Assembly (NCBI GenBank): GCA_003818205.1
Contig: RPRQ01000011.1
Coordinates: forward strand, 1 to 64,000
Source of the DNA: Bacteroidales bacterium
Lineage (GTDB): Bacteria > Bacteroidota > Bacteroidia > Bacteroidales > Tenuifilaceae
Direction: 5' to 3'
DNA: 64,000 nucleotides
Shown: positions 7,681 to 16,036 of the stretch, piece after piece
How the letters are laid out: every line of letters starts with the position of its first letter
Position numbering within the stretch: the first letter of the stretch is position 1
The notes under the pieces: generated by a model
The model's database searches: none
What the model was told of the DNA's origin: nothing
Seen by the model: the letters and a program-made list of their open reading frames with translations, nothing else
Made by a program: the position numbers and the translations under genes

Positions 7681-8773
7681 TCTCAAAACCCAACTTTTGC
7701 AATGTACTTGCTATGCTATTATTAGCTCGAATTATTCTATAACCTGAGAATTCTCGTCTTAGAGTATAGTTACTTCTATACTTCTCAAAATCAATTGATG
7801 ATTTTCTAAAAGAGTTATCATCGGTCACTATATTGTAGGTTTGAATAACTGTATCAACAAGATTTATAGGATTTTCGATTATCTCTTTTCTATCCATTGG
7901 ATTTTGAATAGGAATCCAAGGATGTATCCCAAGGTTAAAGAACTTGCTTAACGCATCAACAACCATTCTTGTGCCATTCACCTTTCCCTCAACGGAATAA
8001 CCTGCAATATGTGGTGTTGCAAAGGTTACAAGTTTTAGAAGTTCTTGCGATATATTTGGCTCATTCTCCCACACATCAAGTGCAGTTGCAACTATCTTTT
8101 TATTGGTTATTGCACTAATTAACGAGTTTGTTTCAATCACCTCACCCCTCGATGAGTTGATGAGCACAACATTATCTTTAAAGGTCTCAATCAACGCACT
8201 ATCAACCATATGATTTGTTGCATCGATACCCGAAAATGATAACGGAACATGAAAAGTAATAAAATCCGATTGCTGTGCAATAGTCTTCAAATCAACAAAA
8301 TCAGCCAGATGCTCCTCTCTTTTACGTGGAGGATCGCAGCATATTACTCTCATTCCGAGTGCTAGACCTAAATCAACTATTCTGCGACCAACATTCCCAA
8401 CGCCGGTAACCCCCAGCACTTTGCCCTCAAGGCTTATTCCCTTTGATTTTGATATTTGCAACAAAGCTGCGGCCACCCATTGCTGCACTGCCCCCGAATT
8501 ACAACCCGGTGCGTTAACCCATTCAATCCCCCTTGAATTGCAATAATCGGTATCGATATGGTCGAACCCAATGGTTGCAGAACCAATAAACTTAACTGCT
8601 GACCCCTCAAGCAGATCTGCATTACAGAATGTACGTGTACGAACTACAAGTGCATCAGCATCTTTAACAATTTCAGGGGTAATTTCACTTGCAGGAAGTA
8701 AAATAATACTCTCAAAATAAGAATCGAAAACACCCTTTAGGTATGGTATATTGATATCGGCTACAAGTTTCAT
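7667..8773 (-). CDS. pdxB: 4-phosphoerythronate dehydrogenase
   Basis: A 368-residue D-isomer-specific 2-hydroxyacid dehydrogenase. The NAD-binding motif GVTGVGNVGRRIVDLG is near residues 143-158, the catalytic Arg lies in INSSRGEVIET near 208-218, and the catalytic His in the ATPHIAGYSVEGK segment near 253-265. The AGYSVEGK ending and the extra C-terminal dimerisation domain (residues about 280-368) are characteristic of PdxB and not of SerA or formate dehydrogenase types. It oxidises 4-phosphoerythronate in the DXP-dependent pathway to pyridoxal phosphate. It stands alone; its 3' end overlaps the convergent hypothetical gene by 14 bp. Confidence 0.9.
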   Translation of the reverse strand: MKLVADINIPYLKGVFDSYFESIILLPASEITPEIVKDADALVVRTRTFCNADLLEGSAVKFIGSATIGFDHIDTDYCNSRGIEWVNAPGCNSGAVQQWVAAALLQISKSKGISLEGKVLGVTGVGNVGRRIVDLGLALGMRVICCDPPRKREEHLADFVDLKTIAQQSDFITFHVPLSFSGIDATNHMVDSALIETFKDNVVLINSSRGEVIETNSLISAITNKKIVATALDVWENEPNISQELLKLVTFATPHIAGYSVEGKVNGTRMVVDALSKFFNLGIHPWIPIQNPMDRKEIIENPINLVDTVIQTYNIVTDDNSFRKSSIDFEKYRSNYTLRREFSGYRIIRANNSIASTLQKLGFEINTR

Positions 8774-8931
8774 CCGAAAAATTTTTGCAAATATAGAAAA
8801 TAAGTAACTATTCAGCCATTAAAATTTATTCAAAACCTGATATAAATGCCACAGATTCACAGATGTAATAAATCTTTCAAATCTTTATTGGTAGTTGAAA
8901 GGTCAAATTTTAAGAAAATCGTTGCATTTTT

Positions 8932-9198
8932 GGTTATTCGACAAAAGGTGTGGAAGATAATTTGGTTTTGCTCCAATATTGACCCCAGAGGGGTCGGATG
9001 TTTATAGGAAAAATGCCCATTTATGGTGCGACTCCAGCTGGGGTCGAATGTTACTAGGGATAGATATTTTCTATAGACATATAATCCCTCTGGGATTAAG
9101 AAAGCCAATGAATAAAAAGTGTGTAAGGTTTTCAAGAGATCACCGATAAAATCCTACACTTGTAGAATTTCAACTACCCACTAGTTTTGTCGAATAAC
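8932..9198. mobile_element. MITE-like element, family 1, copy 1
   Basis: The left terminus GTTATTCGACAAAA (8933-8946) is an exact inverted match to TTTTGTCGAATAAC at 9185-9198. The roughly 266-bp interior closely resembles the element at 14255-14531, including two inner near-palindromes around GACCCCAG..GGGGTCG. The flanks resemble each other (TGCATTTTT at 8923-8931, CGTATTTTT at 9199-9207), a possible decayed 9-bp target duplication. No transposase is encoded; a 92-codon open frame inside it is not a credible gene. The element fills most of the 525-bp gap between pdxB and the MocR-type gene. Confidence 0.75.
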
Positions 9199-9298
9199 CG
9201 TATTTTTTTACTGATGCTAAAAATTAACAATCTGTGAATCTGTGGCTTAAATGGGGTGAATTGTTACGAAAATAATAGTGGTTCTGGAATTTGAACTT

Positions 9299-10768
9299 TT
9301 ACTCAAGCACCTCAATCGCTTTTACCATTCGTTTTACTCCCTCCTCTATCTCTTCCTCATTGCATTTTGAAATTGACAACCTTACATAATGCTCGTTTGG
9401 TGGGTTATAAAAGAATGAATTACCATCAATAATCTTAACGCCAAAGGTCTGAAAATGATCCTCAAGATCAACCTTGTCTGCTTTAACATTGAGCCTCAAC
9501 CAGATTAAAAAACCGCCCAATGGCTCTTGCCAAGTAACCTTATCAGCAGGCATATAGGTCTTTAATGCTTTAAGCGCTGCTTTCATGCGTTTACGAAAAA
9601 TCCTTAAGAATTTTCGGATGTGAAGCTCGTAGTAACCCGATTTACAGAAGCGATATAGCACTATTTGGCTAAAGGTATTCGTAGATAAATCGAATATGGT
9701 TTTCAGGGCAGTTAATCGGTTAACGCACTCCTTATCGGCAATTATCCAACCTATACGGAATCCAGGTGCAAGAATCTTCGAGAACGAACCAAGGTAAATT
9801 ACAACCCCATGCGAGTCGATTGATTTGATTGGTAGATGTACCTTTCCAAAGTATTTCATCTCCTCCTCTATGCTATCCTCAACAATAATCACCTTATGCT
9901 TTTCGCAAAGCGAAAGCAACTGCTCCCTTTTACCCTGCGACAGGGTTACCGATGTTGGGTTATGAAAGGTGGGCATTGTATAAACCATTTTCACAGGGTA
10001 CTTATGTAGAAACCTCTCAAAAACATCAATATCCATCCCGCTCTCCGTAACAGGAATTTCAAGGATCTTACATCTATAGTATTTAATTAGTGGTATAAGC
10101 ATCGAATAGGTTGGCGATTCTGCTGCTACATAATCATCCTTCGATATAAATGCCTGAAAAATTAGCTGCAAGGAGTTTTGAGAACCATTTGTTATAAGAA
10201 TATTCTCATCCCCGGCATTTACCCCATGTAATCTCATATGCGAGATAATTGAACGTCTCAACGGTTCGTAGCCACGAGGGTTACAGTAACCAAAAATATT
10301 ATGCTCTGAATTGGCCATCGCTTCCCGAATGCATGTATTGATTAATTTCACATCAATCAACCTTGAATCGGGCTCTAGCCTATTAAAGCTTATCAGATGC
10401 TCATTTTCATCCCTTACCATCTGAGAAAATTTCTTCAACTTATCATAGTCGGGTTTGTACGCTCCTGTTAGCAGCTCATCCCAGAAACTCTCTCTATGAT
10501 GAGTAGATAATATTTCCTTGCTTAAACCCTTACGCTTTCTTATTTTTGTGTATGAACCCGGAGTACTTTCAATATAACCCAACGCCCATAGCTCCTCGTA
10601 AGCCCGAATAACCGTAGAACGGTTTACTCCAAGCGATACCCCGAGCTGCCTCGTTGAAGGCATCTGAAAACCTTCCTGTAAATCCCCCGATTCGATTAGG
10701 GATTTTATCTGATTCACTAGCTGATCGAATATCGTCTCTTTTTTACTCTTATCGATTGAAAGTAGCAT
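9299..10768 (-). CDS. MocR-type regulator: GntR HTH plus aminotransferase domain
   Basis: A 489-residue protein. Residues 1 to about 75 form a GntR winged helix (LQEGFQMPSTRQLGVSLGVNRSTVIRAYEELWALGYIES). Residues about 100-489 form a class I/II aminotransferase fold, with the PLP lysine in YLGSFSKILAPGFRIGW and the phosphate-binding region near NGSQNSLQL. MocR proteins are PLP-dependent transcription factors, such as PdxR and GabR, which usually control a divergent gene. Here the divergent gene is an aminotransferase starting 86 bp away, and an inverted repeat covers its predicted promoter. Regulation of the 10.9-14.1 kb gene run is therefore the likely role, with an amine or PLP as effector. 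Confidence 0.85.
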   Translation of the reverse strand: MLLSIDKSKKETIFDQLVNQIKSLIESGDLQEGFQMPSTRQLGVSLGVNRSTVIRAYEELWALGYIESTPGSYTKIRKRKGLSKEILSTHHRESFWDELLTGAYKPDYDKLKKFSQMVRDENEHLISFNRLEPDSRLIDVKLINTCIREAMANSEHNIFGYCNPRGYEPLRRSIISHMRLHGVNAGDENILITNGSQNSLQLIFQAFISKDDYVAAESPTYSMLIPLIKYYRCKILEIPVTESGMDIDVFERFLHKYPVKMVYTMPTFHNPTSVTLSQGKREQLLSLCEKHKVIIVEDSIEEEMKYFGKVHLPIKSIDSHGVVIYLGSFSKILAPGFRIGWIIADKECVNRLTALKTIFDLSTNTFSQIVLYRFCKSGYYELHIRKFLRIFRKRMKAALKALKTYMPADKVTWQEPLGGFLIWLRLNVKADKVDLEDHFQTFGVKIIDGNSFFYNPPNEHYVRLSISKCNEEEIEEGVKRMVKAIEVLE

Positions 10769-10811
10769 AGCTCAAAATATTGGTTGAGTAAAAATAGCTA
10801 TAAATTGGATG

Positions 10812-10845
10812 TTTTTGCCCATACAATTATGAAATAATTTTGTAT
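10812..10845 (+). promoter_or_regulatory. Bacteroidota promoter with overlapping inverted repeat
   Basis: A -33-type TTTG (10814-10817) is followed after 17 bp by TAATTTTG (10835-10842), an exact TAnnTTTG -7 box. Start of transcription would fall near 10848, a few bases before the ATG at 10855. ATACAA (10821-10826) and TTGTAT (10840-10845) form an inverted repeat across the promoter, a plausible operator for the divergent MocR-type regulator. Confidence 0.55.
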
Positions 10846-10854
10846 AAAAAATTT

Positions 10855-12066
10855 ATGCAAATAACATATTCAGAGTTTGCAGGAAGAATAAAAGGGTCAG
10901 AGATAAGAGAACTCTTAAAATACACACGAAAAGAAGGGGTAATATCATTTGCTGGTGGTTTACCCGACCCATGCCTTTTCCCAATTAATGATATCACTAG
11001 AATTACAAGAGAAGTGCTTAGCGAAAAGGGATTTCTTGCTCTTCAGTATGGACCTACCCCCGGAGAACCAGAAATGATAGATGCTCTGGTAGAGCATATG
11101 GCCAATTTCTCCGAAGCAGCAAAAGAGGATCAAATCTGTGTTACCTCATCGTCCCAGCAAGGGCTCGATTTAGTTTCTTTGGTAATGCTTGACAAGGACT
11201 CGGAAATAATAATGGAGCTGCCCTCCTACCTCGGAGCCATTCAGGCATTCGGACGTACAGGGGTAACAATGAACGGTATCAGATTGCTGGACGACGGCAT
11301 GGATTTGGATCAACTTGAAGAGGTGCTAAAAGATAAAGCCCGTAAGAAAACGAAGATTCGCTTTATCTATGTAATCCCCGATTACCAGAATCCATCGGGC
11401 ATAGTTATGAGCCTTAATAAGAGGAGGCTGCTAATCGAAATTGCATCCCGATGGGGAGTACCTATCGTAGAAGATTCTCCATACCGCGAAATCAACTTCA
11501 ACGAGGCAACTTTGCCAAGCTTATGGACATTATCAAAGGGTGATGGGGTTATTCAGCTAAAAACCTTCTCGAAGATGCTTTTACCCGGTATGCGATTAGG
11601 TTGGATTACAGCACAAAAGGAGATTATCGAAAAGTTAGCGCTGATGAAGCAGTCGGTTGATCTCTGCTCGCCATCATTCAACCAGCTAATTATCGCCCGT
11701 TTCATTAAAGAGGGCAGAATGAAAGAGACAATTAAACAGGCCATTGCACTTTACATTAAAAAAAATGCAAGTATGCTTACTTCCCTTTCTGAGTTTATGC
11801 CCGAATACGTTACATGGTCTAAACCAACTGGGGGTATGTTTCTTTGGTTAACCCTGCCCGAATTTGCTGATGCAAAAGAGATGTTAGAAATGGCTGCTGA
11901 GAAAAAAGTAATTTATGTTCCTGGTAAACCTTTCCATTGCGATGGAGCAGGTCAGAATACATTGCGTTTAAACTACTCCTTCCCCACCATTCCAAAAATA
12001 GAAATGGGTATCCAAAGCCTTGCTCAAACAGTCAAAGAATTCTGCGAGGTCAAAGTTAAATGTTGA
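10855..12066 (+). CDS. PLP-dependent aminotransferase, class I/II fold
   Basis: A protein of about 403 residues related to 2-aminoadipate/aromatic aminotransferases of the LysN type. The substrate loop region is near YGPTPGEPEM, the VIPDYQNPSG motif holds the conserved Asn-Pro, and the PLP lysine lies in LKTFSKMLLPGMRLGW. The ATG at 10855 is chosen because it follows the predicted promoter; a TTG at 10840 would add only five residues and lies inside the promoter. The gene is divergent from a MocR-type regulator of the same fold, a typical regulator-target pair. Substrate cannot be named. The next gene begins 19 bp downstream, suggesting an operon. Confidence 0.85.
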   Translation: MQITYSEFAGRIKGSEIRELLKYTRKEGVISFAGGLPDPCLFPINDITRITREVLSEKGFLALQYGPTPGEPEMIDALVEHMANFSEAAKEDQICVTSSSQQGLDLVSLVMLDKDSEIIMELPSYLGAIQAFGRTGVTMNGIRLLDDGMDLDQLEEVLKDKARKKTKIRFIYVIPDYQNPSGIVMSLNKRRLLIEIASRWGVPIVEDSPYREINFNEATLPSLWTLSKGDGVIQLKTFSKMLLPGMRLGWITAQKEIIEKLALMKQSVDLCSPSFNQLIIARFIKEGRMKETIKQAIALYIKKNASMLTSLSEFMPEYVTWSKPTGGMFLWLTLPEFADAKEMLEMAAEKKVIYVPGKPFHCDGAGQNTLRLNYSFPTIPKIEMGIQSLAQTVKEFCEVKVKC

Positions 12067-12085
12067 ACCTGAAAAAGTGAAAGGT

Positions 12086-12583
12086 ATGAATTATAGTTTT
12101 GAGCCACTAGTAGAATCACACAGAATCCCTGTAATAGATATATACAACCACTATATCGAGAATGGATTCGCAGCATACCCCGAAAAAAAAGTGCCCTATG
12201 AGTTTTTCGATAACTTTCTTGAAAAAACGAAGGGTTACCCAGCATTCTCAATACTGAACGATTCAACAAAAAGTATATTAGGGTTTTGCTTCCTAAAGCC
12301 CTATCATCCTTTCCCTGTTTTTAAAGAAACAGTAGAAATAACGTACTTTATAGAGCCAATAGAAGTTGGTAAAGGAATTGGCAAAAAGGCTCTTCAACTT
12401 TTAGAAGATAAAGGGCGAATTATGGGAATCAAGCAGATACTTGCTAGCATATCATCGCTAAATGAACAAAGCATTGCCTTTCATCGAAAGAATGGATTTA
12501 AGGAATGTGGCAGATTTCATAGAATTATCAATAAGAATGGTATCCGCTTCGATATCGTATGGATGCAAAAAGAGTTGAAATAA
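12086..12583 (+). CDS. GNAT N-acetyltransferase (phosphinothricin acetyltransferase-like)
   Basis: A protein of about 165 residues. The acetyl-CoA binding pattern is seen in ITYFIEPIEVGKGIGKKALQLLEDKGR, where VGKGIGKKAL is motif A (Q/RxxGxG/A). The SSLNEQSIAFHRKNGFKECGRFHRI ending is typical of the phosphinothricin/methionine sulfoximine acetyltransferase branch. The ATG at 12086 (MNYSFEPLVES) fits the family start; an upstream in-frame ATG at 12020 lies inside the aminotransferase gene. Such enzymes acetylate amino-acid-like amines. It is the second gene of the plus-strand run behind the MocR-linked promoter, so it may act on the same compound as the aminotransferase. Confidence 0.85.
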   Translation: MNYSFEPLVESHRIPVIDIYNHYIENGFAAYPEKKVPYEFFDNFLEKTKGYPAFSILNDSTKSILGFCFLKPYHPFPVFKETVEITYFIEPIEVGKGIGKKALQLLEDKGRIMGIKQILASISSLNEQSIAFHRKNGFKECGRFHRIINKNGIRFDIVWMQKELK

Positions 12584-12625
12584 TTTAAATAACACTAATC
12601 AATGTACTATTAAAACTACATTACC

Positions 12626-12991
12626 ATGGAACAAGTTGATAAAGAAAAAATCGAAAAGATTCAGGCTGACAGAAAGAAATCACATGCCTATTTGTACGAG
12701 AAATCACCTGTCTATAGGACTTTCGTTGAAATGGAGCAAAAAACATTTGTAGATGGAAGTTTACAGAGAGTGAATAAAGAATTAATAGCAATAGGAATTT
12801 CCATTGTTTCGAACTGTGAATCTTGTTTAGAGTGGCATATAAAACAGGCTCTTGACGCAGGTGCTACGAATGACCAAATCCTAGAAGCGATTGAAGTTGC
12901 CTTTGAGATGGGCATTGGCCCTACAACGGTAGCAAGTAGATTTGCATTGAAAGTTCTAGAATACCATTTAGAAAATCCATCAAAAAGATAA
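12626..12991 (+). CDS. Carboxymuconolactone decarboxylase/AhpD-family protein
   Basis: A 121-residue protein with the AhpD-like core: KELIAIGISIVSNCESCLEWHIKQALDAGATNDQILEAIEVA at about residues 50-92. The CESC motif with the nearby His matches the redox-active CxxC...H of AhpD-type peroxidase partners, unlike true gamma-carboxymuconolactone decarboxylases. It probably reduces peroxides or thiol oxidants, but the physiological substrate is open. It lies 42 bp after the GNAT gene and 26 bp before the cupin gene, in the same orientation. Confidence 0.85.
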   Translation: MEQVDKEKIEKIQADRKKSHAYLYEKSPVYRTFVEMEQKTFVDGSLQRVNKELIAIGISIVSNCESCLEWHIKQALDAGATNDQILEAIEVAFEMGIGPTTVASRFALKVLEYHLENPSKR

Positions 12992-13017
12992 ATCAATTAC
13001 TATCTAATATTAAAAAA

Positions 13018-13362
13018 ATGAATCAGACTCCTTTTCAAACAACTGACTGGAACAAAGTCCCAGCAACAAAGCATAAGGGCGAAACGGGTGTAGCATACTG
13101 GCGAACACAGCAGTTTGGCAATATTCGGGTAAGAATGGTAGAGTATTCAGCAGGTTATGTTGCCGATCACTGGTGCCAAAAAGGGCATATCATTTACTGT
13201 ATCGAAGGGGAAATGGTATCGGAGCTGCAGGATGGAAGCAAACACCTGATGACCAAGGGTATGTCCTATATTGTTTCGGATGATTTAAGTAGCCATCGTT
13301 CAACCACCGTGAATGGTGTAAAATTATTCATTATTGATGGTGAGTTTTTAAAATCATTTTAA
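13018..13362 (+). CDS. DHCW-motif cupin-fold protein
   Basis: A 114-residue single-domain cupin. The strand pattern GNIRVRMVEYSAGYVADHWCQKGHIIYCIEGEMVSELQDGSKHLMTKGMSYIVSDD corresponds to a cupin barrel, with DHWCQKGH at about residues 60-67 supplying His and Cys as probable metal ligands. This agrees with the family named for its DHCW-type motif, whose biochemical role is unknown. It belongs to the same-strand run between the AhpD-like and the methyltransferase genes. Confidence 0.8.
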   Translation: MNQTPFQTTDWNKVPATKHKGETGVAYWRTQQFGNIRVRMVEYSAGYVADHWCQKGHIIYCIEGEMVSELQDGSKHLMTKGMSYIVSDDLSSHRSTTVNGVKLFIIDGEFLKSF

Positions 13363-13398
13363 TCAATTCTCCCAATTATTCAATTAATTCAATACGCT

Positions 13399-14121
13399 AT
13401 GGATTTTACAAATTGCTATGAGGATACAAAAAGGGCTGAATCTTACGCTAAATTAGAATTCCCGGGAACATACTATTTAGCCTATCGCGATTTACCAGCA
13501 ATTACAGCAAAGCATGTCAAAGGGAATACCGCAATGGATTTTGGTTGCGGAGCTGGACGTTCAACCAGATTCCTGAGAAACCAAGGGTTTAAGGTTACTG
13601 GGGTTGATATCTCCAACGAGATGATTACTATGGCAAATAGCATTGACCCAAATGGCGACTATCGGCTGGTTGAAGAGGGTAGCTTAGGCCATTTTGCAGG
13701 TAACTCTTTTGATTTAGTACAATCGATTTTCACCTTCGATAATATTCCCACCGAAGAGCTTAAAGTCAAGTTATTTAGTGAGTTTAATAGGATACTGCGA
13801 AAAGGTGGGTATATGATAAACCTTGTATCATCACCTGAAATTTACACACACGACTGGGCTTCGTTCATCACCACCTGCTTCCCCGATAATTTCACCGCCA
13901 AATGTGGCGATAAGGTTAAAACCATTATGAAGGATGTTGAAGATCAACGCCCCGTTGAAGATATCCTTTGGCCCGATGAGGATTATAAAAAAGTTTACAA
14001 AGCAGCAGGGCTGGAACTAGTAGCAACCTATCGACCACTTGGTAAAAAAAACGAACCCTACCAATGGGTGAACGAAACACATGTTGCTCCTTGGGTGATA
14101 TATGTTTTGGCGAAGGCTTAA
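13399..14121 (+). CDS. Class I SAM-dependent methyltransferase
   Basis: A 240-residue Rossmann methyltransferase. Motif I is MDFGCGAGRSTRFL at about residues 46-59, followed by the acidic GVDISNEM and the motif LVQSIFTFDNIP near 110, then EFNRILRKGGYMINLVSS, the typical post-motif III region. The substrate is unknown; the family (Methyltransf_11/25) methylates small molecules. It is the last gene of the run begun at 10855, and a 15-bp-stem hairpin lies 65 bp after it. The run of aminotransferase, acetyltransferase, thiol-redox, cupin and methyltransferase genes suggests modification of one small amine compound, but this is inference. Confidence 0.85.
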   Translation: MDFTNCYEDTKRAESYAKLEFPGTYYLAYRDLPAITAKHVKGNTAMDFGCGAGRSTRFLRNQGFKVTGVDISNEMITMANSIDPNGDYRLVEEGSLGHFAGNSFDLVQSIFTFDNIPTEELKVKLFSEFNRILRKGGYMINLVSSPEIYTHDWASFITTCFPDNFTAKCGDKVKTIMKDVEDQRPVEDILWPDEDYKKVYKAAGLELVATYRPLGKKNEPYQWVNETHVAPWVIYVLAKA

Positions 14122-14185
14122 AATAAAAACTCCACGCAAATGTTCGCAATGAATTCAAAGTTTGTAAAATTTTGATTTGCATACA

Positions 14186-14218
14186 AACTCTGTCAGGGTT
14201 TTGAACCCTGACAGAGTT
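14186..14218 (+). terminator. Strong hairpin after the methyltransferase run
   Basis: A perfect 15-bp stem (AACTCTGTCAGGGTT, 14186-14200, with its complement at 14204-14218) has a 3-nt loop. There is no long U-run after it, so it may be a dispersed inverted repeat used as a terminator. A related, less perfect hairpin occurs at 48383-48408. Confidence 0.6.
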
Positions 14219-14254
14219 ATATGGTAATAATTATCTTGCCTATTACATAATTTA

Positions 14255-14531
14255 AGTTATTCGACAAAAGGTATGGAAAGGAAGAGATATAATCTGGTTT
14301 TGCTCCAATATTGACCCCAGCGGGGTCGGATGTTTATAGAAAAAATGCCCATTTATGGTGCGACCCCAGCTGGGGTCGAATGTTCATGAGGATAAATATT
14401 TTCTATAAACATATAATCTCTCTGGGATTAAGAAAGCCAATGAATAAAAAAGTGTGTGAGGTTTTCAAGAGATCACCGATAAAATCCTACAATTGTAGAA
14501 TTACAACTATCCACTAGTTTTGTCGAATAAC
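14255..14531. mobile_element. MITE-like element, family 1, copy 2
   Basis: The terminal inverted repeats GTTATTCGACAAAA (14256-14269) and TTTTGTCGAATAAC (14518-14531) enclose a core closely similar to 8932-9198, with a roughly 10-bp insertion near 14275. The 9-bp CATAATTTA occurs on both sides (14246-14254 and 14532-14540), an apparent target-site duplication if the element starts at 14255. It has no coding capacity and so is a non-autonomous element. It occupies most of the gap between the methyltransferase and the response regulator. Confidence 0.8.
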
Positions 14532-14572
14532 CATAATTTATGCTTTTGGCAAATAACTCGTGAAATAATCCT

Positions 14573-15226
14573 CTACAAATTAATATACCCATTCTTTATC
14601 GCATAAAGCACCAATCCAACCCTGCTTTTAGCAGAAAGTTTTTCAAACAACGAATCCCTATATCCATCAACAGTTCTGGCACTTACAAACATTTTGTCGG
14701 CAATCTCCTTATAGGTCATTTCGCTACAAACAAGTTCCAAAAATTGTATTTCTTTTTCATTAAGTTTTACTTTATCCTCTTCATTAGATGAACCCTTAAT
14801 GCTATTTGCCATGGTTCCACTAACCAAATCGGAGTAGTAATAACCTTTATCAACGATATTACATAATGCGGTGTTCAACTCAATTGGATCGGCATCTTTA
14901 AGCACATACCCGTTAACACCCGTTTTTAGCATCTTAATAATAGCACCTTCCTGATCGAACATCGAGAGGACAAGTATTTTAATTTCTGGGTACTTCTTTT
15001 TAATCCACAGAGCAGTTTCATAGCCATCCATCTCGGGCATTGCCATATCCAGAAGAACAATATCTGGAACTGAAAGCATCCTGATGTTTTTTATAAATTC
15101 CTTACCGTTACCAGCCTCCCAGACAACATTGAAGTTTTCAAAGTTATTCACCAGCTCAACCATTCCCTTCCTAAACAACGTATGATCGTCAACGAGTACA
15201 ACGTTAACCTTTTTAGTGAATGTCAT
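14573..15226 (-). CDS. NarL/FixJ-family response regulator
   Basis: A 217-residue two-domain regulator. The receiver domain has the acidic pair VDDH at 12-15, the phospho-acceptor Asp60 in IVLLDMAMPEMDG, and the conserved Lys in YVLKDAD near 104. The LuxR-type HTH at about 155-215 reads LNEKEIQFLELVCSEMTYKEIADKMFVSARTVDGYRDSLFEKL. It is encoded 12 bp after its probable partner kinase (15239-16036), so phosphotransfer between them is near certain. Targets are unknown; the membrane protein at 16006-16635 is co-oriented and may be part of the signalling unit. Confidence 0.9.
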   Translation of the reverse strand: MTFTKKVNVVLVDDHTLFRKGMVELVNNFENFNVVWEAGNGKEFIKNIRMLSVPDIVLLDMAMPEMDGYETALWIKKKYPEIKILVLSMFDQEGAIIKMLKTGVNGYVLKDADPIELNTALCNIVDKGYYYSDLVSGTMANSIKGSSNEEDKVKLNEKEIQFLELVCSEMTYKEIADKMFVSARTVDGYRDSLFEKLSAKSRVGLVLYAIKNGYINL

Positions 15227-15238
15227 AAGATTTATCTT

Positions 15239-16036
15239 TTAGCATGGCGCATTTAATGTAATTGTAGTTCCTTTACCTTTCTGGCTATCAATACCTAAAG
15301 ATGCACCAATAAGTTGTGCTCTATAGCTAATATTGCTTAGCCCTGTTCCCCTCTCCTTCCCGTTAATTAAATTCATCGATGATAAATCAAAGCCAACCCC
15401 ATCATCGATTACTTTAATAGTAAAGGATTCTAAACCATAGTCTAGTTCAACCCTGATCTGCCTTGCTTTAGCATGCTTAACAATATTATTCAGAATTTCC
15501 TGTACAATCCTAAAAATAATAAGCTGTTTCTGGGGGTCGAAAGCCCTCTCATCGCCTCGAAGGACTAAATCGGTAGTGTACTCCTCCGTTCGATTGATAA
15601 TTTCAATCTCCTGTTTTATTGAATCGGATAGATACTGCTCCGAAAGGTGTATCGAATTTAAAGATTTTGACAGCTGCCTTAAATCGGTAATAGCCTTTGA
15701 GACCAATTCTTTTGTTCCCACAATCTTTTTTTGGACTTGTGGATCACACTTTTCAATTTTTACCGTATTGAGGTTAAGCTTAACCAGCGATAGAATCTGC
15801 CCTATATTATCGTGTATCTCCTGCGAAATCCTGTTAAGCGTTTGCTCCTCGTTCTCAATTTGGACCTTTACAATCTCCTCCTGGTATTGAACGTTTAATT
15901 TACTAATCTCCTGGGAGTGCTTTCTTAATCGATTCTGATATCGTACGATAGCTACAATAATGATGATCACAAGGAAAACCATTAAGAATGTACTAGCAAT
16001 AAAGGTTAATAGTATTTCTTTGTCCTGTGTGAACAT
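15239..16036 (-). CDS. NarX-type sensor histidine kinase
   Basis: A protein of about 265 residues. One N-terminal membrane helix (LLTFIASTFLMVFLVIIIIVAIVRY) is followed by a coiled-coil segment, then the HisKA_3 phospho-acceptor box ISQEIHDNIGQILSLVKLNLN and an HATPase with DDGVGFD and ERGTGLSNISYRA. There is no extracytoplasmic sensor domain, so the signal may come from a partner. The ATG at 16036 is preferred; an ATG at 16072 would add twelve residues. With either start the gene overlaps the 3' end of the membrane-protein gene (stop at 16006), which suggests translational coupling and a functional pair. Confidence 0.85.
   Translation of the reverse strand: MFTQDKEILLTFIASTFLMVFLVIIIIVAIVRYQNRLRKHSQEISKLNVQYQEEIVKVQIENEEQTLNRISQEIHDNIGQILSLVKLNLNTVKIEKCDPQVQKKIVGTKELVSKAITDLRQLSKSLNSIHLSEQYLSDSIKQEIEIINRTEEYTTDLVLRGDERAFDPQKQLIIFRIVQEILNNIVKHAKARQIRVELDYGLESFTIKVIDDGVGFDLSSMNLINGKERGTGLSNISYRAQLIGASLGIDSQKGKGTTITLNAPC

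Noticed and set aside
8857-9135. 92-codon frame on the minus strand
   Set aside because: It lies almost wholly in the MITE-like element; a similar interior at 14255-14531 does not preserve the same frame through to the end, so it is repeat sequence.
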